DNA from: Wolfiporia cocos
Lineage: Eukaryota > Basidiomycota > Agaricomycetes > Polyporales > Phaeolaceae
Direction: 5' to 3'
Length of the DNA: 64,000 bases
Assembly: GCA_029448655.1 (NCBI GenBank)
Contig: JACCLO010000001.1
Coordinates: 868,001 to 932,000 of the forward strand
The translations under genes and the position numbers were made by a program. Shown piece by piece: positions 1 through 12,100 of this stretch. Numbering within the stretch: the stretch's first letter is position 1; the number at the start of each line of letters is the position of its first letter. Under the pieces are notes generated by a model. That model was not told the origin of the DNA and did no database searches. It saw only the letters and a list, made by a program, of their open reading frames with translations.

Positions 1-2
1 AC

Positions 3-1085
3 GAGGGCGTGATCACGGAGGGGAAAAATGCAGGAGAGGAGGAGGACTACGATGAGATTGAATACATGCCGCCTTCCGCAATCAGTGCGCCGACTTTCTT
101 CCAATCTTACTTCTTCTGCTCATGATGCTGAACGCCAGCCGAGACCTATCAGCCGCTCTTTGAGATGCCCGACTACAGTGTCGCTGGCAAGATGCTTCTC
201 GAACTCGCGCACTCTGCCAAGATCGACGACACTCTTGACCTGTACTACGCACAGGACATCGACAAACAGATTGATGTGCCCGCGCTTTGGGTAGCGAGCG
301 GGTTTGCCTCTTCCCCTTCGAAATGGGAGAGATTGCCGCTTTCGGAGCTGGGTGCGCGCGGTTCGGTTCGTCTTACCGCCTCTTTGCTTCGCTAAGAGTT
401 GTACCTCTTAGAGGACGATGATCCGTTCAAATTTGAGAATCTTCAAGGAGCTAAGCCTACGATCACAAGCGCACCGAATGCGACAGCAAGCGCATCAGCC
501 ACTCAGTCGGCATCCCTGACATCCTCTGACTCGACCACCCTCACCCATTCCAGTGCCGCTCTCGCATCACGTCCGGCGACGCGTGCGTCCACTCGCACCA
601 CGAACGCAACTACAAGTGCATCTACTGGCACGTCAAGAACAGGAGCCACCGCGCGGGCCACTGCATTGGGCACGACCGCGGCTGCTTCTAAAACGGGTGC
701 GGTGAAGCCTGGAGGCACGCATGCAGCAAGGTCCGCTGTGGCAACGAGATCTAACGGCGCCGCCGCTACGACCACGCGGTTGCGATCTGGCGGAACTACT
801 GTGGCTGGCGCAAGCGCAACTACACGATCCAGAGCAACTTCGTCGCAGTCTTCCGATGTCAAGGCCACGGCTTCGACACGGGGTGCCGTCGCGACCTCTA
901 TTGCTTCTCGTACTAGAGCTGCGACGGCCTCTACAAAGCCTTCGGCGGCGGAATCTGCCGGAGCCGCGGCGGCGGATGGCAAGGACAAGGGCAAGGAGCG
1001 TGAGATCGTCGATAACGAATTGGTCGTCCAGTTCGGCACGGACATCGCAGGTGGGCTAGATGAGGACTTTCTTTTCGCTCTGTAA
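3..1085 (+). CDS. 3' part of a securin-like protein with a long Ser/Thr/Ala-rich tail (partial)
   Basis: The gene enters from the left edge, so its N-terminus is missing. The frame is open from base 3. A 54-nt intron (85-138, GTGCGC...CGCCAG, branch GCTGAAC) joins the exons in frame and gives DEIEYMPPSAITETYQPL, then FEMPDYSVAGK. The acidic block followed by EIEYxPP and a Y-Q/E-P segment resembles the C-terminal signature of fungal securins (Pds1/Cut2), the separase inhibitors; I recall this motif and did not search it. A second intron is ambiguous: 291-398 or 352-396 both keep frame. Downstream are about 190 residues of low-complexity Ser/Thr/Ala/Arg, ending in KDKGKEREIVDNELVVQFGT and an acidic-hydrophobic tail with stop at 1083-1085. 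The long tail is unusual for securin, so the name is tentative. The coding call is firmer than the function. Confidence 0.5.
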
Positions 1086-3935
1086 GGGAGCTTTGGACCC
1101 TCGATCAGTATGGATTTGTCTAGTGTTTTGTCAATGTAGTCATACATTATCTCAAGTGGCTGTGTTCGCCTGATGCAATGTCACTTTGCTTTGTAGGATA
1201 GCCAATGTCGAGGTCGTCGATCGTCGCAGGTCCCACTCGGCCCTGGCTCTCGAGCCCGGCTGCTCATAACAAATGACTCACGGCGATATTTGAAACTTAT
1301 GCTCGTCGACGTCTTTCGGCCGCAATAGCATCTACAGCCCACGTCGCCGGCACTTTGCTCAGCGCTTTCAATCTCTCTCGGCGGCCGCGCGCGCTGCACC
1401 TTTTTTATCCGCTACGCCCTTTGCGCCGCACAGCATCGGGCCCCACTCAGCCCCAGCATCCCGGAAGCTTAGCCACTGCTCGTCCCGAGATCTTCGCGAT
1501 AGCGAAGAGGCTGCGCCGCGCCCCGGGCGGAGCGACGGGACGATGCGTCTGACTGGCCGAAGGCGCGAAGTCGAAGGCGAAGATGATCTGACTTTGAAGC
1601 TGGGCTGAGCGCACGTATGGCTTCTGCCGCCATGCTTCGCGGCTGTGTTGCATGTCATAGCCCTGGTTGGCGCTGTAGCTGGAGTTCTAAGGCAATATGA
1701 CTTGACGTAGTTCTTCTCGTACGGGATGTATATTTGTGATCATGGGCGGGCTAGCTTGAACCGCTCGTCGCAACGGTGCTGTTTGGCTGGAGTGCTTCGT
1801 CGGAAACGGTATACGTTCTTGTGCCTTTAATTGGATGCTATCCTTCCCCGAACAGGCCGCACGTCGAGCGGTTCGCGACAGCGTAGATATGAACATCATC
1901 TCGGGACAGAATAATACGACTTTCAGCTATCTCAATATAGGAAACGTCTCCAGCATTCGCATCGATTCGAGCTTCAGGCGATATCACTCCATCCGAAATC
2001 ATGCGTGAGTACTTCGGAGAGCTTGATACATTACTGTTCTATCGCATGTCTGATCGCCCTTGGCGACGGTCCTTATATATTGACCCTGCATTCACGAAGA
2101 CAGTGGTGATCAATTGTAGTCTTGCAGAGCCACTATCTGCACGCTCAGAGCCTCGCCCAAATGGACACGTCAATAATTGGATACGGCTCACTGCTATCCG
2201 GTTTCACAGTGCTCAGCAATGCCTCCAAGAGGAATCTGACCATACCACCATTGTTATTTATAAGTTTGCAGCTGTGCTGAATTGCTTGATATTTCTGTTC
2301 TTTCAACCCAGGGCGTGGGAGCATCAATATGTTTACTAAGTTGCGACATAAATAGTACCTGGAGCATATCTGATAATGATGATCTTTTCTATAACAAATT
2401 TCGTCACCAGCTCAAATACATACAGATCAGTGAAAGTACTCTGGAAGTATGTGTTTGTATCTGTGAGTATCAAGGGGAGCCTATTCAGACAGTCAGACTC
2501 CGTGTAAATAAATTCCGCATATTACAGTATCATTGCTTCGATATTAGGTGTTAACTTTTGATCGGTATGATCTGATCGTTGCACTCGCAATCTTCGAAAT
2601 GTCAGCCTTTCACTGTGATTCATCTGAGGATTGTTTCGCTGCTGCTGTCATTCCTCAACGCCATATACGTGCCCTCAGACTGTGTAGGATTCCAGAGATG
2701 AACAATCTGGGGAAATCTCACGATTCAGATGACAATAACGTGAACCCCCCAATCCTTTGCCAGTCAAGAAAGATGTAATGATTCTTTCTTCATCAGTTCT
2801 CAGATGACCGAAGCAATCAAACAACCTGTTTCGTCATCTAGAGTGACAGGTCTGCTCAGAGGTTTTTGCATTCCTTCCAGCGGCTATGCATGTCTAGCAT
2901 GGGCCGCATCTCAGAGCTTGCGTCGCCTCAAGTTCACTATTGCTTCCCTAAGAAAATCAAACTCTTGCATGAATGGCTCGGCGCTGGCCGCCATTGTATC
3001 TCTCAAGTCTCAGCGCGCATCTGCATCTGATCATTAGTGGCCATGTTGAATCTCAAACAGATCAAAGAGGGACTTGTTTCCCTGTTACCTGTCACCAGCG
3101 CTTGCCGGCGAACGAATCCTGTCGCTTGATATTTATATCTATTAAGCACATCATTCAGCTACTGCCACAGGCGAACGCTCATCATGCTCCCGAGATGCAT
3201 AAGGTGTTACGTAATGCACCCTAGCGTCTTTGACGAAGTTACCAACATTGCGCGTCTCTCCATCGGGCTATGCATGTCTAGGTCCAGTATAGACAAGATA
3301 CACACTCGCGTTGGCCTCCCGGTATGCCGGAGCTTCTGCTGAAATTTCGCCCTGCATGATCTTAGCTCACGCGAATTGTAACAGCAGTACCTGCTGCCAG
3401 TGTGAGCCTCCATCTGGACATTTTGATGTTTAGAACACTATGAACATTGTCTACTGCTCCAGATATCGTATTCTATTCTAGCGTTGCTTGACATTGACAG
3501 CTGAACTAGACCGATGGACAGATCCATTAGTGGACAACTCTGATCCATCTTATGCTGCCCTGGAGATGGTCAGAAAGCCAGCATGACACTTCACTCGGTG
3601 CCCACACCTGTTACAGCAGAAACAGGGTGCACCCCTATTACGAGTGAATCAGGGTGCACCCCTATTATGAATATAAAAGTGGCCTCGGTAGCACCCAAAA
3701 CCTCAGCTCCTTCCTTCTTTCGAGCCACCGAAGAACCGGCACTGGTTGGTGAGTGGAAGATCTGACTTAGAGAATGCTCATTCATTGACTGCTACTCTAT
3801 ACGCATCGAAAGCCCATCTTCCTGCATTCAATTCCTTCATTTGCTGACGACTGTCACGCCTACTCCCCGTTTAATACTCTTATACGATATCGTATCCAAG
3901 GCTACATCTTATTAGTCCAGCTTTATTTCCACGAC
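1086..3935. other. Intergenic, no gene recognised
   Basis: No ORF here resembles a known family, and none can be spliced into a longer product by eye. The only structure noted is an 18-bp perfect direct repeat (CAGGGTGCACCCCTATTA) at 3623-3640 and 3650-3667, about 270 bp upstream of the next start codon. It could belong to that gene's promoter. Confidence 0.5.
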
Positions 3936-5254
3936 ATGCGCACTTCCACGATCGCCTTTCTTACTGCTGTTGCAACTGCGCTGCCTGTACTCTCTGCACC
4001 TCTTCGGTAGGTGACTGCCAATGACTTGGCGCGTTCGATTATTCTGACTGGAATAGCCTCCAAGACATTGGACCGATCCCTGTTTATCAGATAGCAAAGT
4101 CGCAGACCATTCCTCCCAATTCGGAACTTTCCAGGTAAGAATCAGGCCAGGTTACCCTCACTGCTCCTCGCTTACAGTCCCTACCTCTCAAGCTACGTTC
4201 AAGCTCGTGAATCTGCAGACTTCCTCGGGAGAAGGCATAATGCTCTCGATGCAAGGACATCACGTCATGTAGATGACGACGACGACGACGACGACGATTT
4301 TACATCAGCCCTTGGAAGGTACGGATCAGGACTGAGTGCACACGCGGACATTCGCTCATGTAAAATTTCAGTCTCATTGATGCCGGAAGTCACATTGCTA
4401 GCACTGTTATACAGGCGGAAAACTTGAGGAGGGACGGGAATTCCGTGCCCCGCCGTCACAAGATTACTACAGGGAATATTGCAGACATTGCAAGTGGATT
4501 TGATAGGTATGCTGACATTGATTGCTATCTACGCTTGCTTACAAACCTTAACACGATACTAGTATCACCCAAGCTGGTACTAGCATCGCGGATACGATCG
4601 AGAACATCAAAGCAGAACAAGCGGCTATACAAGCTGCGAAAAGTATGCAGAGTCGACAAATCATGCATACTCCGACATCGCCACCTCAGAGCGCGTCGGC
4701 CCCGTTGAAGCAGCGCCGAAAATCCGCGAGCCACGGTGGACGTATGAGCTCAGTGGTCGCGAGATCTCACCACGTCAGCTCTGAGGACGTGGAACACTTG
4801 GCATCTGCATTTGATAGGTAATGTATAAACCGGTATGATAGTGTTCGCACATGTTCACACCTTTCCTAGTCTCGTTGATGCCGGCACATCTATCGCTTCT
4901 ACCGTGATCCAGGCCAAGCAGAACAAGAGGGATGACGATATTGCCCTCATTCTTCGTAGCTTGTACGATGACGCTTCCACCGCGACCGATGATAACACGC
5001 AATATGGGAGCGAGGCCTTCAGTCTTGGTTCGATCTTCAGCGGTATAGGGAAGCTTGTGGGGACAGTGGCTAAACACTCGAAAGACATTGAGAATGTAGG
5101 GTCGGCTGTAGAAAGGTATGTGATCGTCTAGTTCCACGGGTTATGGCTTAAGGGCTCAATGCTGACTTCGGTCGACAGCGTTACTGATGCAGGCAGCACT
5201 ATTGCATCGGTCGTCGAACAAGCTCATCAGAGCTCGCAGACTGCACAAGCATAA
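3936..5254 (+). CDS. Secreted protein made of repeated exon modules (333 aa, 7 exons)
   Basis: I do not recognise the family. Exons 3936-4006, 4057-4134, 4178-4318, 4372-4506, 4563-4817, 4870-5115 and 5179-5254 splice to exactly 334 codons including TAA. Residues 1-20 (MRTSTIAFLTAVATALPVLS) form a signal peptide, so the product is probably secreted. All six introns sit in phase 2, and five split an AG|T or AG|C serine codon. From exon 4 on, each exon begins with a related helix-like motif: SLIDAGSHIASTVIQ (about residue 97), SITQAGTSIADTIEN (142), SLVDAGTSIASTVIQ (227) and SVTDAGSTIASVVEQ (309). Each preceding exon ends in a similar A/G-S-x-F/V-D/E pattern, so the repeat unit spans the junction. 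Exon 3 encodes a run of nine Asp. The pattern implies tandem exon duplication. The function is unknown; an effector-like or surface-active secreted protein is possible. Confidence 0.8.
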
Positions 5255-6375
5255 CCTTACGGCGGTAGAATAGCAAAAACTATGGAGGCACGGGAGATAC
5301 TGGTATGTGCTCTTATGCTCGAGATGAATAGCAGAACTGAGAAAACTGTGACAACAATGTCTGTTACCTCTAGCGTATCGGGAATGCCTGGAAGAACATT
5401 ACTGTTACGATACTTCATGAGTTACGGGTTGTACCTAGATCGTCATCACACGAATGCAGTTGCCATGAAGGAGCTCAGCACCTACGTTGGATATATAAGA
5501 GCAAAGAATCGAGATCGCCCATATTTTATATAGAGGTAATTTATGTAAGTGCTGAATCATTGCATAACTTCGACCGCTGCAGACTGCATGAAACCATACG
5601 TCGTCGAAGCTTATAAGGAACAATGTCGAGAACACCTGGCAGAGGACCGTACATGCTCTATGGATCAAACACGTCGCGATGCGGATCAGCAGCGCTGATT
5701 GAGATCACCACGTGATCGCGTTATGGCTTTGACCGATCAAGCTTCAAGCCAAGCTTCAAGCTTGAGCGCTTGAGCGCTCAGCGCCCGCCCTGGGATCGTT
5801 CTTACATATCCCTGAAGCGACTTCTCAACGCTCGACTGCGTCATAGAGCCACTCCTGAATTCGCCTCACGGCGATCATCCACAGCCGGGGACGTGATGCC
5901 CATACTTGCGCATATAGCAAAATAACATGCACAAGTTGCAACGTCATGCCAATTATGAACGACACAAACCACGAAAATTACTTGAGACTCAAAACAGAAG
6001 TTTTGATGTCTTGAGTTGTGGTATCCATGGATCTATACAGCCCTCCGTAATGCCCTCGCGCTCACAGCGGCTCAAACTGATAGTGCCGGGAAAAACGGAC
6101 GCCCTACCGGCTCTCCAGCAGTATAAGTGCAGGGAAGGATATCATTATCCTTCAGCTCCTCCGTTGACCGTCGCTCGAGCACCAAAGTCGGTACTGGCTG
6201 GTGAGCAACCATGTGTCCACTACATTACTTCAGCGAACTCATCGCATTCGCCACCAGCTTGACTTTGTTACGATTCTTTTGTTACGATTCTTTACGCATT
6301 GATTACGACTTCTCGCATCTCAGTTCGTTACTTAACCCTTTCAGACCACCTCTACTGGCCCATCAAGCTACGAAC
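5255..6375. other. Intergenic between two secreted-protein genes
   Basis: No gene is recognised. Around 5735-5785 there is a run of overlapping short palindromes (AAGCTTCAAGCTTGAGCGCT and following GAGCGC repeats). The part near 6376 is the likely promoter and 5' UTR of the next gene, but no core element can be assigned with confidence. Confidence 0.4.
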
Positions 6376-7145
6376 ATGCGTACCACCGCCCTTGTTGCCC
6401 TTGCTCTCTCTGCGACAGCTGTCCCTGCCATGGCAATGCCGTTCGGGTACGATGGTGGCTCAGCTGCCGAGATGCCCGCTCACCTAAAGTCACACTACAG
6501 TGCTGGCTCCCAGTACAACGCGCGAAACGGCATGTACGACCTCCTAGCCCGAAGCGCCCCAGACGGCAGCCAGGCAGTCAACTGGCATGGCGTCATTGGC
6601 CATGCCGGTGGTCTCCATCACGCATCCAAGAGGTAAGCCACTTGTGGCGTCCTATGGATCGACCCCAGCTGACCTCTCCCACCTCTCCAGCAACGGCAAA
6701 GGCAAGCGGGAGCTGTACGACCTCGTCTCGCGGTCTTCCTCGCACGATGGGAGCGGCGCGCTCAACTGGTTCAGCATCATCGGAGATGTAGGCAAGGGCC
6801 TAGGGGACATCATCGGGTGCGCCTTCAACCAAGCCTTCTCTTTGCCACGAAATGCTGACTTGGACGGCGCAATACAGCGACTACGAGAAGAACAAGGACA
6901 AGAAGAAGGGCAAGCACGAGGACAACCTCTTCGGAGCCGCAAACGGCCACTTCATCAGTCCCTCGGACCCGAACGATCCTAGGCTCCACCTGTTCCACGA
7001 GGCCCGCAGATTCGTCAGCCCTTCAGACCCTAACGACCCCAGGTTCCACCTCTTCCACGAGGCTCGCGGGTACGTCCTGCAGCGCCCTGGACACTTTGGC
7101 GGAGCTGCTCTTCATCATGGCGCTGCCCGTCCTCACCGAGTATAA
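6376..7145 (+). CDS. Small secreted protein with duplicated modules and a tandem C-terminal repeat (216 aa)
   Basis: Three exons (6376-6632, 6691-6816, 6878-7145) join in phase 2 and total 217 codons. The ATG at 6376 is chosen because it opens directly into a signal peptide (MRTTALVALALSATAVPAMA). The mature part contains two related modules: GMYDLLARSAPDGSQAVNW (about residues 52-70) and LYDLVSRSSSHDGSGALNW (about 94-112), each followed by a V/I-I-G-x-x-G segment. A Lys-Arg pair at residues 91-92 directly precedes the second module, as in Kex2-processed repeat proteins. The last exon has a Lys-rich linker, then two tandem copies of FxSPSDPNDPRxHLFHEAR. No family is recognised. The gene lies 1.1 kb from another secreted repeat protein with the same intron phase, suggesting a shared mode of evolution. 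It may be a multi-peptide precursor. An alternative last intron at 7071 is possible. Confidence 0.7.
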
Positions 7146-9110
7146 CCAGGCTTCTCGCATCACTGAGTGGCATGGCGTCGTGGAGGATGTTCCGCGGACT
7201 AAATGTAGTGAACTTCTGAATGAGCTGCAACACATTGTCGAAATGGTTTTGCGTATGAGTTGCAAATGCAATTGTGGGAGCTCAATGATAAGTTAGAGTG
7301 TGAATGTGATCGATGTTGTGTGGCGTATGCAACACAGGAACACAACATCCGCATCTGCGATCAAGAGTAAAAGAATACAGGGATAGCTTGGACTGCGAAC
7401 ATATCGTCGTCGTCGAATTATGTACAAGTATGAATGCACAGCTACTGGAATGACTTGCAAAGGAACCATTCTACCATTAACAATTTAGATGCAGCCGATG
7501 TGCAATGCATCGTATTCTCTTTGACGCCTATTGTCGAGCTGGGAACGATGCGTCCCTTTGACACTGGTATATCATGCGTTGGGCACGTCTTCTTTACCCA
7601 CTTCTGCGGGCTTGGTGGCCTCGAGGTTGTACTGCACGTTCTTGCGATATTTAGTCACCAAATCCGCAGCAGTCTTTACGTGTGCATTCGCGCGGACGAT
7701 CTCCTACATCAAGCGTCAATAATTTGTGTGCGGCACTTCGACGTCACAGTTCTGTCGAGCAACAGATGCTGTCCATTCGATGCGCACCTCGAGGCAGTGG
7801 TTCAGTTCAACGAACGTTTCAGTGCATTTGTCCTAAGATAGCATCGTAAGATGTACCTAGGCCGACGCAAAAGAACAAGCGTACTGCGCTCTTGATAATA
7901 CGCTGGAGAAGCACATTCTGCCTTTCTGCATGCGGGTTATCCATGATGGCGCTGGTTACCGCGCGCAAGATACCGTTGGAGTCCGAAAGCGCTCGAGGCG
8001 TTTGGCGCCAGATTATCTAATTACGTAATGTTGAGCGATCGACTGCGCGATCGCCCACCAGTCCGCAACACAATATGTCCACAAGCGCGAACGCTATCCC
8101 GACGATGTCTGATCAAAGTCTAGGTGCCTCTGGAATATCGGCGTTCCAGCCCATCTCTACCCGTCAGCTGCCTGAAGCGAGAAGTCCTTGGTCATCGGAG
8201 TCTCCTTGCCAGATGTAATATCTCCTCCGACTGTGTATGAGACCATCAATTTAGTAACCAATAAGCCTTCAATAGTAATGGCTCAGAGCGGTGTGTTTCA
8301 AACCCTGTGTCTGAGTTTACCAAACTCATGGAGTCTCACAGAGGTATTTTGCCCCCTAAATGCTACTTTGGCGGACACGACCCCCAAGCTTGGTATGGCT
8401 GAGGCCAGCGTCTGCATACCCAGAGAAATCTCAGTAGCTTTTCTTAAATTCGCTTGGCGGGCACTCTTGCCTACGATACGTCTTGATGCAATGACTACGT
8501 TTGCTTTCGCGATATACACCTCGACGATGTAGGGCTCAATGGAGGTATGACATCCAAACGTCCGTATTATATTTGACCTTGGGGACCTAATAGGATGCTG
8601 GCAGCTGTGCAGCACTCATTGATGACGGGATGCCCGTATCAGCTGGCCGTGCACCCTGCATGACACTCGTCTGACCCCCGGCTCTGATACCGTCTATGAT
8701 CCGCGCTGTCTTCCGATATATGGCCGTGAGATGGTGCAGATACGACGCACACGCAGTTGGGCTGACATCGCAACCGGCGTGTGTATACCACGGAGCTGGC
8801 AACAAATCTTAAAGACACAAACGGCGCAGAGTAGGTATATTTCACACGCAACCAGCAGGAACATTAGCGTCCACACTTCAATCGACGACTACAGGTGCTG
8901 TAGCACTTCATTGCCGGCATTTGAAGGATACTGTAAGCGTATAATGATCCTGTGATGATAAACGACTAAGACTCGGGTATCAGTGATTGCAGGGGCAAGT
9001 ATACTGAATGTGTAAACATACAACTATTGTATAATTTTACATTGTTATCAACAAGTGTGCGGCGTAGAAAGCGGCGAGTCCGTACGTGTGTTCGTGTGAT
9101 GTACTATCAA
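7146..9110. other. Intergenic, no gene recognised
   Basis: Several ORFs of 60-135 codons occur on both strands (for example 8188-8532 plus and 8298-8615 minus). None shows a family motif, and none could be spliced into a convincing gene by eye. A short unrecognised or decayed gene around 8.2-8.6 kb cannot be excluded. Confidence 0.4.
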
Positions 9111-10770
9111 TCAATTTGTCCGAGTAACCTTCACGACCAGGACGCCACTCTGGGACCAAAGCGGAAAAAGTCGCTTCGCATTGTCCGTTATGGATGACAT
9201 GAGACGCTCTACTTCGGGGCCGTATTCTCCGGATGTGACGTTGACGTTTCCGGATATTTTCAGCTGGAATCGCCTCAGGCTGGGTATGTCAAGCCTCGAA
9301 ATGGTGTTGCTGGCAGATATCCATGTCATCGCGTCTGAGAGCTCGGTCTCAACGAGATTGAGCAACTCAAAGTGCGCGAACACGTTGATTTCTTGGATTC
9401 TAAGGGATTGAACTTGCTGAAGTAGGTATCTGATGTCATTCCATAGATGTGTCCACGATATCCCAGGTCGATGGCAGGTGCAATCGAATCTGCGCAACAT
9501 GAAGTGATTCTCCAAGTGATAATCTTGTACTAAAAACTCAGATGTCAGCGTAATCGACGGCACGAATGATTTTCAAAACAGACCACGGGAAGCGCTAAGT
9601 CTTAAGTCGCTCAACGTCGAATGCAGAGCCGCAACGAGAGACACACATGATGCAGAGAATTCGCGATACGTGTCAGTGCTCGGATCCAGGGCTGAACCTG
9701 TGTTAATATGCAAGACTTTGATGGGAGGAGGCGCGAGGGCGAGCAACCGGAAAAATTGGCAAGCGAACAATAGCACGTCTTTGGTGAAGCTGACTGAGAG
9801 TGTTTGGAAGTGGAGTGGTCGCCGTTTGCACAGATCTGCCACATGGGCAGTGACGTGGTCAAGACCCGAGAACGCGTCAAGGTTACAGCAATCAATGGTC
9901 GTCAGTTGCGGAAAACATTCAAGGAACCTCCAGAAGTCAATCATGCTATGCCATCTGATATAGCCCAGCGATAGCTTGGTGACCGTTGTGCTGATAAGCG
10001 GAAGGAATTGAAAGAACGAAGAATCCAGCACAAGCACATTCGTTTTGATAATCCGTCGAGAGAAGTCCCAGACATGCAATGTATGCAGCTGGGGTAGATA
10101 TCCTCCCAGGGTATGTGGGATTACTGGCATAAGTGGACCATGTCTGTGCCAAATATGAAGAACGTGTGTGTTCTCCAAACGACTTTTGTACACAGCGCTT
10201 AGCGTCCGCAGGCATGCAACGAACGCATCATGGACCCGGCAGTCGAGGGAAAGCTGGGAGTAGAGTTCACGGAGGCATATAGGCCTCCAGGATCTGCAGA
10301 CAAGTGCCCATTGCAACAGGATGCCTGCACGCTGTGTGAATGACAAGTCCGAGAACTCTGAGGCCCCGTAGCTGATAATCATGTCGATGATCTCCTCAGG
10401 AATGCGTTCTGAGAGAGAAGGTGATAAAGGATGCAAGATCCTCCTTCTCAACCGCCAGAGACCTGAATTCCACGGAGAACGGTCGTACCCAAGCGTAGTT
10501 TCGTCTAGGTCATCTCCTTCGTACCAAAATCCGTCGTCGGCCTTGAAAAGGTGCCATCCCATGCCCACGCCCACATGTGACAGCCACATCCAATCCTGGA
10601 TCTCGCCTAGATGAGGCGGGGCAATCTTGGAGAAACGGCGCATATTCTTGACAGGCTCTGGAATCGGAAAAATGGGCCTCCAGTTTCCATTGTGGAGCTG
10701 CGGAATTCGTTGAACACTTCAGTGCAGTGCTTCGATTGACTTTTTCAAACATTCTACTACATACCTCCAT
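9111..10770 (-). CDS. F-box/LRR-type protein (about 512 aa)
   Basis: This is a likely F-box protein, the substrate-recognition part of an SCF ubiquitin ligase. I splice three exons: 10770-10765, 10697-9584 and 9529-9111. The first intron (10698-10764, GTATGT...CCGCAG) joins a two-codon exon (Met-Glu) to LHNGNWRPIFPIPEPVK. The second (9530-9583) removes an in-frame TGA at 9573-9575, has a CTGAC branch and a TTTTTAG acceptor, and restores frame. The total is 513 codons. The F-box core runs from IPEEIIDMIISYGASEFSDL through LQWALVCRSWRPICLRELYS (about residues 100-150). Leucine-rich segments follow (PQLHTLHVWDF, TTVTKLSLGYIRW, FPQLTTIDCCNLDAF). Such proteins are greatly expanded in Agaricomycetes and often poorly conserved, so the substrate cannot be guessed. 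It lies just outside the putative metabolite cluster. If the two-codon first exon is wrong, the start is 10643. Confidence 0.75.
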
Positions 10771-12100
10771 GCAACACGATATGACAAGGTCCTCAACTAT
10801 CGCAACCACAGAGTGTGCAGACAGCTGTATGAGTGTGGCCCCATGGAGCTACTCGAGCTGTGCTGCGAACAGCAGCGATTTCGTCCAGCGCTAAGCGCTA
10901 ATCACCCGAGTCTAAACTCCGTCTGGCTATGTCGGATTCGATAGCAATGACGCGGGTTCATTCTACCGATCAACATATTCGAAAGGGCGATGCTATGAAC
11001 GGCTCGATTGGAGCCGAGCATGATGCATGATGCGAGGCCTATTATAAGATGTATCATCAATACACAGACAACAGCATTCAAAAAACCACTGAGAAGATGC
11101 TGATAGTATGATACAGTCGGGCCGTGCAATATATCCGATGGAAAATGAAAATGAAATGGCGCATTGATGGATTCGCATCTTTTACCCTTGGACAATCAAG
11201 ACGTATGCGTCACTCATCAACAACTTTTCCTGAGGGTGCATCAACTGGAACTGCGCGTATGCCAGGAGTGTTCATAGCGTGATGTTTCTTAATCGTGGAG
11301 GTAGAACATGCACTGTGTGCGACAGGTGAATTTAGATATCGTATGCTGGTTGAATAAGCTTTACGCCTGGCAATCTGATGGTTTCTCCAGCTTTGCAGAG
11401 CTTTAAGAGCTCAGGCTTGAAACTTGATACGCGATGGTCACCATTATGTTTCAGGCTAATTCGCTTCTAGAATCTCGTTTTCGCGTTCGCACAAAGCGAG
11501 CGCGTTAAAGATATCGTCAGGAACATGGCTATCCGCCTGTTGGAAGAAATCTGTCATCAGAATGCCACTTGTCCTCGGGAGGGCGTATGCCAGGTAGATG
11601 CCTAAGCATGACCCGTGTTGAAACAAATGCACAGCTGTATATGTTGAGTGGCCGAGAAGTGGCTTCTCCAGTCGGTGAGCATCAGCAACCTCATGGTGTC
11701 TGATCATCGGACCGCTGGTCCCTGGACCATGGCATTGCCAACCTCAACTTCGCAGTTGCCCAGGCTCTCGTATCCCTCAACTTCAGTAAGCCGCCTATAC
11801 CCTCCAGGGCATTCAAGTGGAAAGACACACACTCATCGCGGCACAGCCTTTGACACATGCACTACCACCTGACAATGTAGGAGCGGGCTTAGCCTCACAG
11901 AACTGTGTAGCCCCAACGAGAATTACTTACACGGGTGATGGATTGTGTACACGCAGCTGTAGTCAAGCGGGGTTGGTTGGTCGACATACTAACAGAACCC
12001 TTTACGCTGACTCTACGGATATGTTAACTGCGCTACTTCCTAAGGCACACAACACGGGACCGTTTGCGACAGCTACATGCTGGTAGTGTGAGCTGAGCAT
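10771..12100. other. Intergenic, no gene recognised
   Basis: An 83-codon minus ORF at 11456-11707 ends in DIFNALALCERENEILEAN and looks faintly protein-like, but it lacks a family match and a spliceable upstream exon. It may be a gene remnant. Nothing else is supported. Confidence 0.35.

Noticed and set aside
503..1147. Long minus-strand ORF of 214 codons
   Set aside because: It is the antisense shadow of the Ser/Thr/Ala-rich coding region on the plus strand.
8188..8615. Overlapping ORFs of 114 (plus) and 105 (minus) codons
   Set aside because: No motif, no convincing splice partners and no way to choose a strand, so not called a gene.
9573..9575. In-frame TGA in the F-box gene, first read as a nonsense mutation
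   Set aside because: A well-formed 54-nt intron (9530-9583) with branch point and pyrimidine-rich acceptor removes it and keeps frame.
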